Below, one piece after another: positions 1 through 6,262 of a stretch of DNA of 8,684 nt (the first letter of the stretch is position 1; the number at the start of each line of letters is the position of its first letter). The notes beneath the pieces are model-generated. The model did not search any database and had not been told where the DNA came from. It saw nothing but the letters and a program-made list of their open reading frames with translations. The translations under genes were made by a program, and so were the position numbers. Origin of the DNA: an uncultured Collinsella sp. (lineage in GTDB: Bacteria; Actinomycetota; Coriobacteriia; Coriobacteriales; Coriobacteriaceae); NCBI GenBank assembly GCA_902489855.1, contig CABUBS010000083.1:1-8684 (forward strand). The letters run 5' to 3'.

Positions 1-1
1 T

Positions 2-517
2 TCCTCCAAATTCGCTTTGGTGCCTCCCGTGCCGGTCGAGAACGAGTCGCTTCTCGCGTACGACAACCTTCGCCGCTCTTATGGCCGCTGCGTCGACCAA
101 ACTACGGCGATCGGCCGAGAGATCTTTGGTGATTTCTTTGAGCGCTACCCCAATATCAAGATGGTCCACTCCATGCTCGGCGGCGCATACTTTGCGTTCA
201 AGGAGATGCTGCTGCCTCATGGCCCCAAGCGCCCTGATGCTTCTGGCCGTTTTCAGGTCGATACCGAGACCGTTTCCAGGCACCTCGAGAATAACATCTA
301 TTTCGACATGTCCCATGCTCAGCCTTGGGGCAAGACACTCCTCGCCTGTGCGGTTGACGTGCTGGGTGCAGACCATATTGTTTTTGGCACGAGCTATCCC
401 GTTAAACGCGAGTGGCTCACCGAGGGTGTCGCCTGCGTTCGCGCTGCAAATCTGAGCGATACAGACAGCGACCTTGTGCTTGGCGGTACAGCGCAGCAAC
501 TGTACGGTGTCGAGTGA
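2..517 (+). CDS. Amidohydrolase-2 family protein, C-terminal part (5' end outside window)
   Basis: The reading frame is open from the left edge, so the gene starts upstream; about 171 codons are visible. The C-terminal half of an amidohydrolase_2 (ACMSD-like TIM-barrel) protein is recognisable. It has the strand FERYPNIKMVHSMLGG (bases about 137-184), which matches the family's 'FP.LK....H.GG' segment, and LGADHIVFGTSYP (about 362-400), which matches the closing 'GADRILFGSDYP' segment. Family members are metal-dependent hydrolases, lactonases or decarboxylases acting in the cytoplasm. The usual metal/catalytic Asp of GSDYP is Ser here (codon 392-394). The position of the usual His before GG is Met (173-175), although a His lies two residues earlier. 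The protein may therefore be atypical or use other ligands. It is followed 26 bases later by the ceramidase-like gene, so it is probably the same operon. The family call is fairly secure; the reaction and substrate are unknown. Confidence 0.75.
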   Translation, partial: SSKFALVPPVPVENESLLAYDNLRRSYGRCVDQTTAIGREIFGDFFERYPNIKMVHSMLGGAYFAFKEMLLPHGPKRPDASGRFQVDTETVSRHLENNIYFDMSHAQPWGKTLLACAVDVLGADHIVFGTSYPVKREWLTEGVACVRAANLSDTDSDLVLGGTAQQLYGVE

Positions 518-543
518 GCGGCAATCAGAGGGGAGTATCTGCC

Positions 544-1791
544 ATGGACGAAGGAGAGATGAGGGCTGGGGCCGCTCGTGTGGCCATCGATCTTGGGGAC
601 GTGTTGCCGTTCGACGGTTTCGACGAACTCCGTCATGAGGTCTTCGCCCGTGCCCTTATCATCGAGGGAACGGGGCGACGCGCCTGCGTCCTTTCGCTTG
701 AGGTCACCTCGATCGCTCCGGCTCTACTCGCCGATCTGCGTGAGATTGTTGAGGATGCCGCCAATTGCAGCGGTGCTTATTCTTGGGTGGTTCCTACCCA
801 CACGTTTTCCATGCCTCACGTCCGCACTCCCGGGCATCTTGCCGACGATGCTACCCGCAATCGCAACGAGCGCTATCGCGCAGCACTCGTCGCTGCCGCC
901 CGCACGGCTGTCGAGCGCGCTGTTGCGGGCATTCGCTCCGTCACTCTCGCCACTGTGGAGGGCGAATGCCCCGTGAACGTTAATCGCGACATCGAGACGC
1001 CTGCCGGCTGGTGGTTGGGCTCGAATCCCAGGGGGTTTGCCGACCACACGATGCCCGTACTCGCCATAAGGGATGCCGGGGGCGAGTATGTTGCCGTGCT
1101 CGCGACGGCGGACGTTCAGTCCTCCGTGCTCGACGGGTCGCGCGACTCCGAGGGGAGGCGCATGGCGAGCGGAGACCTCTTTGGTTTTGCCGCCATGTCA
1201 CTCGAGCGCGAGCTGGGCGGCGTTGCCCTGTTGCTGCCAGGCGCCGCGGGCGACCAAAGTCCGGCGGAGCGCGCCATGAACGTCATGTTCGATGCGGCCG
1301 GCGTTAAGCAGACGGTCGATGCCCATGAGGACGGATACCGCATGTTGCACCAGCAGGGGCAGGCCTTGGGCGATGCTTTAATCGAGACCGCTCGCATGGC
1401 GCGTGAGGATGACGCTACCGGCATCGATGCCCGCACGGTCGACGTTCTCCTGCCCGCTCAGACACGCGCCGATTTTCACTCTTTGGCTCCGCACCGAACG
1501 TATGAGTTTCATGCCGCTGGCGAGCAGCGCACGAGGGTCTATCTGCTCCGGCTGGGAAACGTCGAGCTTGTCGGCGTACAACCCGAGGTCTCGAGTGCAT
1601 TCGGCGCCACTGTGCGCGCCGCTCGGTCCGGCTCTGTGTTCTTTGCCACGCTCGTCAACGGCGGACAGAAGTACCTACCGGCTCCCGACGCGTACGAAAA
1701 GATCACCTATGAGGCCATGAACTCCGGTTTTGCCGCCGGATCCCATGAGCGCCTCGTCGAAATCATCATTGCCGCCTTGAATGCGGCGTGA
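544..1791 (+). CDS. Ceramidase-like (neutral/alkaline non-lysosomal type) domain protein, incomplete zinc site
   Basis: A 415-aa protein starting at ATG 544, preceded by AGAGGGGAG (527-535) at 8 bases spacing. A longer frame upstream is open but overlaps the previous gene and has no such site. Features of the neutral ceramidase N-terminal domain family are visible in order: THTFS (residues 85-89), where the family has THTHS; NVNRD (about 145-149), matching the family NRR segment; ATAD at 187-190, where the family has a zinc His; GAAGDQ (233-238), the family GAxGD loop; PE at 347-348; and VNGGQKY (371-377). By this alignment one His (86), Glu348 and Tyr377 are kept, while two zinc histidines are replaced by Phe88 and Asp190. 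There is no signal peptide and no C-terminal Ig-like domain, so it is shorter than secreted ceramidases and probably cytoplasmic. It could be a regulatory or structural partner of the next gene product, or a hydrolase with changed metal use. The ceramidase name gives the fold only; the substrate is unknown. Confidence 0.7.
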   Translation: MDEGEMRAGAARVAIDLGDVLPFDGFDELRHEVFARALIIEGTGRRACVLSLEVTSIAPALLADLREIVEDAANCSGAYSWVVPTHTFSMPHVRTPGHLADDATRNRNERYRAALVAAARTAVERAVAGIRSVTLATVEGECPVNVNRDIETPAGWWLGSNPRGFADHTMPVLAIRDAGGEYVAVLATADVQSSVLDGSRDSEGRRMASGDLFGFAAMSLERELGGVALLLPGAAGDQSPAERAMNVMFDAAGVKQTVDAHEDGYRMLHQQGQALGDALIETARMAREDDATGIDARTVDVLLPAQTRADFHSLAPHRTYEFHAAGEQRTRVYLLRLGNVELVGVQPEVSSAFGATVRAARSGSVFFATLVNGGQKYLPAPDAYEKITYEAMNSGFAAGSHERLVEIIIAALNAA

Positions 1792-1809
1792 CACAGAAGG
1801 AGAACGTGC

Positions 1810-2928
1810 ATGAACATTGGACACGCGCGCCGCAAAATCACCCCACAGGGCGACATCTACCTGATTGGCTACCGCAATCTTCCCAACCGTCTTGAACCTG
1901 CGACGGGCGTCCATGACGACGTCTTCGCCAACGCCATTCTCTTCCAGCAAGGCGAACGTGAAGTGTTTCTCTTTAATGCCGATGTCCTCGAGTTCGAGGA
2001 AAGCATGGCCGAGGAAGTCAAGACAATGCTCGCCGAGCGCTACGGCATTGACCGTGATTGCGTCCTGCTCTCGGCGACGCACGACCATACTTCAATCGTC
2101 GCTTACCACCGCAGCTGGTGGACGGGAAAATTCGACGAGAACTACTACCGCTGGTTCCTCGATACCATTTGCCAATGCTTTGAGGAGTGCCGCGCCAACG
2201 CACGGCCCGCGATTTGTCGCTTGGGCAAGCGGGTCATCACCGGTTTCTACGACAACCGCATCATCCCAGGTGAACTCGCCGACAATGAGGTCATTGTCGT
2301 ATCGTTCTTCGATACCGAAGGCAAGCCATTTGCGGGCTTTGTGAACTGGGCGGTGCATTCCGCTTGCGTCGGACCCGACTGCACGGAGCTCACGAGCGAA
2401 CTCGCCGGTCTCACCGGCAAAAAGCTCGCTCAGAGTCTTGGTTACTATCCGGCCATGGTCGTCGGTGCTGCTGGCGACTGTAGCGACCGCAATTTTCGCC
2501 AGGGACGCGGCATTCCCGAGGTCGAGCGCGTTTCGACCGGTCTTGCCGAGGCGATTTCCCAGATCAAGCTCGATCGCGAGGTCGTTCTCGACCGCATCGA
2601 GCCTCAGACGTTCTATCACACCGTTGCCCATGACGACTTTTCGCTCACGCTTAAGTGTGCCGTCATCAGTTTGGGCGGCCTGCATCTCTTTGTGTTCCCG
2701 AGTGAGCTCGGCAGCGACCTGGGTATTCGCATGAAGCGCGAATGCCCGGTCGAGGGAATAGTTTGCGGTTACACCAACGGCTATTTCGAGTATTTCCTTC
2801 CGGCACGCGAGTATGGCCTCTCCTTTGAGACCGAGCGTACTCAGATTCCCCAGGGCGAACCGGAACGTCTGTGTGACAAGTTCTGCCAGACGACGAGACT
2901 TCTCGGCGCAGCAGATTCGCGTTTGTAG
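1810..2928 (+). CDS. Ceramidase-like (neutral/alkaline non-lysosomal type) hydrolase with complete zinc motif
   Basis: A 372-aa protein starting at ATG 1810, with AAGGAG at 1797-1802 (7 bases spacing), 18 bases after the previous gene. It resembles the N-terminal catalytic domain of neutral ceramidases, zinc amidases of N-acylated lipids. SATHDHTS (residues 88-95) supplies His91 and His93, and NWAVHS (179-184) supplies His183. GAAGDC (219-224) is the GAxGD loop, FPSE ends at Glu299, and TNGYFEY (322-328) matches the segment holding the zinc-site Tyr. All ligands expected from the family therefore appear present. There is no signal peptide and no C-terminal Ig-like domain, and it is about half the length of classical secreted ceramidases, so an intracellular substrate other than ceramide is likely. 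It is a paralog of the upstream gene, probably an old duplication since identity is low outside the motifs. Together with the amidohydrolase and the PTS it suggests cleavage of an imported amide- or ester-bearing compound; this is inference. Confidence 0.75.
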   Translation: MNIGHARRKITPQGDIYLIGYRNLPNRLEPATGVHDDVFANAILFQQGEREVFLFNADVLEFEESMAEEVKTMLAERYGIDRDCVLLSATHDHTSIVAYHRSWWTGKFDENYYRWFLDTICQCFEECRANARPAICRLGKRVITGFYDNRIIPGELADNEVIVVSFFDTEGKPFAGFVNWAVHSACVGPDCTELTSELAGLTGKKLAQSLGYYPAMVVGAAGDCSDRNFRQGRGIPEVERVSTGLAEAISQIKLDREVVLDRIEPQTFYHTVAHDDFSLTLKCAVISLGGLHLFVFPSELGSDLGIRMKRECPVEGIVCGYTNGYFEYFLPAREYGLSFETERTQIPQGEPERLCDKFCQTTRLLGAADSRL

Positions 2929-2941
2929 GCCTGATTGCGTG

Positions 2942-2970
2942 ACATGGGCCAATGAGGCTCGCCGCCATGT
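2942..2970. repeat. Short inverted repeat in the gap before the PTS gene
   Basis: ACATGG (2942-2947) is repeated in inverted form as CCATGT (2965-2970), 17 bases apart, with a further matching pair (T2940/A2972) beyond one mismatch. It sits in the 193-base gap 2929-3121, the only sizeable gap in this gene row. It could be an operator or a weak RNA hairpin. Six-base arms can arise by chance. I see no convincing promoter, terminator or small gene elsewhere in the gap. Confidence 0.25.
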
Positions 2971-3121
2971 GATCGGCATCTTCCATCTTCTCTGCCGTTT
3001 CGCATCCCGGGCGTACGTGCGTCCGCGGATTTCAAAGGGGGAAGCGGGTTCCTTGCCCTCCCACGTCGACTACGGAGGCATGAAATCGATGCTATACCCC
3101 GCTCAGAAAAAGGAGAATTCC

Positions 3122-4564
3122 ATGAAATACCAGAAGCTTTGCGATGAAATCATCACAAAGGTCGGTGGTCGAGACAATGTGTTAGACGTGAGCCACTGCA
3201 TTACGCGTCTCCGCTTCCACCTCAAGGATGAATCGCTCGCCCAGACCAATGAGCTTAAGGCGACGAAGGGCGTCGTTGACGTCATCCAGGCCGGCGGACA
3301 GTATCAGGTCGTGATTGGTGCCACTGTCGAGGCCGTCTACAACGACCTTGTTCAGATTGGCGGGTTCGACTCCAAACCCGCACTCGATATCGATGAAGGC
3401 GACGACGTCAAAAAGGGCGATCCATTCTCGCGTCTGCTGGCCATCATCTCCGAGATTCTGCAACCGGTTCTTGGCGTGCTTATGGCCGGTGGCTTTATCA
3501 AGTCGATGCTCGCGCTCTGCACGGTTGCCGGTTGGCTTGCCAAGGACAGCAATACGTATGTGACGCTCTCGGCAATCGGAGATTCGGTCTTCTATTACTT
3601 TCCGCTAATCATTGGCTGGACGTCGGCCAAGAAGTTCGGACTTAAGCCCGTTATGGGAATGGCGCTCGGCGGTATCCTCGTCTACCCGACGCTCGTTGGC
3701 CTTATGGGCGGAGATCCGCTCTACACGCTCGGCGCCGGCACGGTCTTCGAGTCCAATGTCTACGGTGATATTTTTGGCATCCCGCTGATCATGCAGAATT
3801 ACTCATCGACGATTCTGCCTGCGATCTTTATCGTCTGGATTGCCTCCAAGGTACACAAGGCCCTTTCTAACGCGCTGCCCGCGCTTGTGAGCTCGTTCTT
3901 CTCCAACATCCTGACGCTCCTCATTTGCGGCATCCTTGGCCTGCTTGTGGTCGGTCCGGTCATGACGGTCCTCTCCAATATCGTTGCCCAGATCATTCTG
4001 ATGCTCATCAACTTCCAACCCGCCATCGCCGGCTTCGTCATCGGCACGTTCTGGAGCCTGCTCGTCATGTTCGGCCTGCACTGGGGTATCATCCCGCTGT
4101 GGTTTCTCGATGTCGCAACCTACGGCTATGACCTCATTAACCCGCTCGTGTATGCAGGCGGTTGTGCCATCGCCGGCGCTGTGCTTGGCATGATCATCCG
4201 AACCAAGGACTCCGAGGAAAATGCTGCCGTCAACATTCCCGCCCTTGTCTCTTCGATTTTCGGTGTCAACGAGCCTGCGCTTTACGCCATCTTGCTGCCG
4301 CGTAAGCGCCTTATGTGGGCAACCTTTATTTCCGCTGGTGTAGGCGGCGCCATTGCCGGCCTCATGGGTGCCAAGCTCTATGCCTTCGGCGCCTCCGGCC
4401 CGCTCGGTTTCCCGAGCTTTATTAACCCTGCCGGCATCGACACGGGCTTTATCGGCCTTGTCATCTCCGGTGTGGTCGCTTTCGTTCTGGCTCTTGTCGC
4501 CGCTATGGTGATCGGTACCAAGAAGGACGAGGGCGGTAAGGCACTCAACATCTCGGTGGACTAG
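3122..4564 (+). CDS. PTS transporter subunit EIIBC, glucose/beta-glucoside superfamily
   Basis: A 480-aa sugar permease of the phosphotransferase system; it imports a sugar across the membrane and phosphorylates it. The start is ATG 3122, with AAGGAG at 3110-3115 (6 bases spacing). The EIIB domain is at residues 1 to about 85, with the phosphorylation site Cys26 in SHCITRLRF. A polar linker (about 85-102) leads into EIIC (about 103-466) with about ten hydrophobic segments, the conserved GLHWG (318-322) and GVNEP (381-385, the family G-x-x-EP motif). The C-terminal tail is short and there is no EIIA domain, so EIIA must come from another gene. The segment before GLHWG and the overall layout are closest to beta-glucoside/sucrose-type permeases, but the substrate cannot be assigned. 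It lies 193 bases after the ceramidase-like gene on the same strand and ends 20 bases before a hairpin terminator. No BglG-type antiterminator gene is visible here. Confidence 0.92.
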   Translation: MKYQKLCDEIITKVGGRDNVLDVSHCITRLRFHLKDESLAQTNELKATKGVVDVIQAGGQYQVVIGATVEAVYNDLVQIGGFDSKPALDIDEGDDVKKGDPFSRLLAIISEILQPVLGVLMAGGFIKSMLALCTVAGWLAKDSNTYVTLSAIGDSVFYYFPLIIGWTSAKKFGLKPVMGMALGGILVYPTLVGLMGGDPLYTLGAGTVFESNVYGDIFGIPLIMQNYSSTILPAIFIVWIASKVHKALSNALPALVSSFFSNILTLLICGILGLLVVGPVMTVLSNIVAQIILMLINFQPAIAGFVIGTFWSLLVMFGLHWGIIPLWFLDVATYGYDLINPLVYAGGCAIAGAVLGMIIRTKDSEENAAVNIPALVSSIFGVNEPALYAILLPRKRLMWATFISAGVGGAIAGLMGAKLYAFGASGPLGFPSFINPAGIDTGFIGLVISGVVAFVLALVAAMVIGTKKDEGGKALNISVD

Positions 4565-4584
4565 TCTTTCTGCGCACTTTAACT

Positions 4585-4624
4585 AAATATGCCTCGGCGG
4601 CGACGTGCCGCCCGAGGCATATTT
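4585..4624. terminator. Hairpin terminator between convergent genes
   Basis: A 17-bp stem (4585-4601 with 4607-4624, one bulged C at 4611) closes a 5-base loop, GACGT. The stem base is AAATAT/ATATTT and the upper part is GC-rich. It lies 20 bases after the EIIBC stop and 62 bases beyond the stop of the opposing LysR gene, so it probably stops transcripts from both sides. The T-run after the stem on the + strand (GTATTAT) is weak; the A/T pairs at the stem base supply most of the U-rich part in either direction. The rest of the gap (4625-4686) shows nothing clear. Confidence 0.75.
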
Positions 4625-4686
4625 GTATTATGTGCCGTTGTCAGCGTGTTTGCGGACACAGGTCTGCGGTTGTGGAGCAGCGGGGA

Positions 4687-5610
4687 TTATGACGGTCGTG
4701 CCGCGGTGGAAGATGTACGGTCGCCCTGCAGGAGCTGACGGTAGGGGAGGAAGCCGATGAACGAGACGACCGCCTGCGAGTGCGCGGCGTTCCGCTTGAG
4801 GTAGAGCCTGACCTCGGAGGTCGTCGCGGGCTCAAGCGGCACCAGGGCTACCTTTCCGCTGGCAAGCGATTCCGCCGGCTTGCGCATGAGGAATGAGACG
4901 CCGGCGCCGCGCGCGACAAGGGAGATGATGTTCTCGGCTCGTTTGCCGGTGAACGTAACACGTGGGCCAAATTCAGCTTCGCGACAAAGGGAAAGGACGA
5001 GCTCGCTTACGAACGAGCCTTGGGGAAGCATGAGGAAATTCTCGTCGATAAGGTCGTCTATCTCAACGGCGTCACGTTCGGCGAGCGGATGGTCGAGCGG
5101 AAGGACGGCCACGAGCCGGTCGGTCGTAAAGGGAATCTTTTTGAACTCCGGCTCGATGGCGCCGCCGTCACGGATGAAGGCCAGGTCAATGTCCTCGTGC
5201 AGGAGCATGCGCTTGAGTGTGTCGCCCTCGCCCTCGATGAGCTCGACAGAATATGAGGGGTTCGCCTGCTGAAAATCGATGACGGCGTCCGTGATCCCAT
5301 AAGGGGCCATAATGGGGATAGAACCGACGGTGAGGTGCTCGAGCGGCTCACCTGCGCCTATTTGAATGGCGGCAAGATAGCGGTGCTGAAGCGTCGCAAT
5401 TTTTTGCGCATAGGGGAGGAGCGCTTCACCTTGCGCGGTGAGTGTTACGTGGCGCTGGCTTCGATCGATGAGCTTGCAGCCGAGTTCGTGCTCCATTGCC
5501 ATGATGTGCTTGGAGAGGGTTGATTGCGACATGAAAAGCAGTTCCGCCGCATCAAGAAACGTGCGTGACTGCGCTAAGATGGCGAATTCGCCAAAGCGGC
5601 TGATATCCAT
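4687..5610 (-). CDS. LysR-family transcriptional regulator
   Basis: A 307-aa protein with the standard LysR layout. An N-terminal winged helix-turn-helix occupies about residues 4-62, with recognition helix MSQSTLSKHI (27-36) followed by the ELGCKLIDR wing. A periplasmic-binding-protein-like effector domain covers about 91-290, including GSIPIMAPYGIT and LPLDHPLA. The length is typical. The start at 5610 is preceded on its own strand by GGAGG (+ strand 5618-5622) at 7 bases spacing; this site is half of a perfect palindrome GGAGGCCTCC (5613-5622). The gene follows the deformylase on the same strand after 36 bases, so the two are probably co-transcribed, and it converges on the PTS operon. LysR proteins often control a divergent neighbour. 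The nearest divergent gene is the broken MFS exporter at 6263, beyond the deformylase, so it is a plausible but unproven target. The effector is unknown. Confidence 0.93.
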   Translation of the reverse strand: MDISRFGEFAILAQSRTFLDAAELLFMSQSTLSKHIMAMEHELGCKLIDRSQRHVTLTAQGEALLPYAQKIATLQHRYLAAIQIGAGEPLEHLTVGSIPIMAPYGITDAVIDFQQANPSYSVELIEGEGDTLKRMLLHEDIDLAFIRDGGAIEPEFKKIPFTTDRLVAVLPLDHPLAERDAVEIDDLIDENFLMLPQGSFVSELVLSLCREAEFGPRVTFTGKRAENIISLVARGAGVSFLMRKPAESLASGKVALVPLEPATTSEVRLYLKRNAAHSQAVVSFIGFLPYRQLLQGDRTSSTAARPS

Positions 5611-5646
5611 AGGGAGGCCTCCGGTACCCTCATTTTGGCAGGTGGC

Positions 5647-6057
5647 CTAAACCACGACGCCATTGCAGTGGTCGATTTCGTGCTGGATGATCTCGGCGGT
5701 GTAGCCCGAGAAGTTTTTGATGCGGTGGACGAAGTTCTCGTCCAAATACTCAACCTTAATGCGGCGATAGCGGGTACAGGGACGCTCGCCGATCAGCGAG
5801 AGACATCCTTCGCTCGTCTGATAGGCATTGACCTGCTCAAGAATTTGAGGGTTGTACATCAGGAGTGTCCTGTTGCCGTCCTTTACGCAGATGATGCGTT
5901 TGCGCACGCCGATCATGTTGGCGGCGAGGCCCACGCACTCGCGCTCATGCTCGTGGAGCGTATCCAGGAGATCCTGCCCGGTCGCGGCATCGTCGGGTCC
6001 CGCGTCTTCGGAAGGCAGACGCAAAAAGAACTCGGATTTCATGATGGGCTTAATCAT
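5647..6057 (-). CDS. def: Peptide deformylase, short GLAANMIG type
   Basis: A 136-aa metalloenzyme expected to remove the N-formyl group from the first Met of new proteins. All three deformylase motifs are present: VGLAANMIG (residues 42-50), EGCLS (83-87) with metal ligand Cys85, and QHEIDH (125-130) with His126, catalytic Glu127 and His130. The length matches the short deformylases of Gram-positive bacteria. The start ATG at 6057 is preceded by GAGGAG (+ strand 6064-6069) at 6 bases spacing. The frame stays open to 6273 but lacks family similarity there and overlaps the divergent gene, so it was not extended. The Gln of the classical motif I (GLAAPQ) is Met48. This is shared by other proteins of this subgroup as I know it, but that Gln contacts the substrate in classical enzymes, so activity may differ. 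It lies 36 bases upstream of the LysR gene, on the same strand. A second classical def may exist elsewhere in the genome. Confidence 0.88.
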   Translation of the reverse strand: MIKPIMKSEFFLRLPSEDAGPDDAATGQDLLDTLHEHERECVGLAANMIGVRKRIICVKDGNRTLLMYNPQILEQVNAYQTSEGCLSLIGERPCTRYRRIKVEYLDENFVHRIKNFSGYTAEIIQHEIDHCNGVVV

Positions 6058-6187
6058 GGCGGGCTCCTCATGTCTTATGCTTTCGTGGACTTTTAATAAT
6101 AGCGCGGAAGGAAAGCTGTGCGTCCGCGTTACAATCTTTCGACGTTGGACCATGTTGTCAGACTCGTCGAGTACGGCGTCTGGCGTA

Positions 6188-6216
6188 AGTCTAGGGCTCA
6201 TTTTTCGCCCTGGACT
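6188..6216. promoter_or_regulatory. Inverted repeat upstream of the MFS gene
   Basis: AGTCTAGGGC (6188-6197) and GCCCTGGACT (6207-6216) form 10-base arms around the 9-base loop TCATTTTTC. Nine pairs are Watson-Crick and one is a G-T wobble. It ends 46 bases before the MFS start, in the 205-base divergent gap 6058-6262. It could be an operator for a regulator of the exporter or an RNA hairpin in its leader. There is no T-run after it, so it is not a standard terminator. The rest of the gap has an AT-rich patch near 6091-6101 (TATTAT on the - strand, a possible -10 for the deformylase) and TACAAT at 6130-6135, but no convincing -35 partner for either. Confidence 0.45.
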
Positions 6217-6262
6217 GTTCCTCTGGGGCGATGCGACTGTCGTTCCAAGAGGAAGGAAATGC

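Noticed and set aside
2813..3121. An N-terminal extension of the EIIBC protein (the frame is open for 103 codons before 3122, with another ATG at 3080)
   Set aside because: It overlaps the end of the ceramidase-like gene and does not resemble an EIIB domain. ATG 3080 has its GGAGG only 1 base away, while ATG 3122 has a well-spaced AAGGAG and gives the standard EIIB N-terminus.
4880..5523. Several + strand reading frames opposite the LysR gene
   Set aside because: They lack family features and good start sites, and the - strand holds a complete LysR protein.
5852..6262. Upstream extension of the MFS first frame
   Set aside because: It runs antisense through the deformylase; ATG 6263 has a good ribosome binding site and gives a normal MFS N-terminus.
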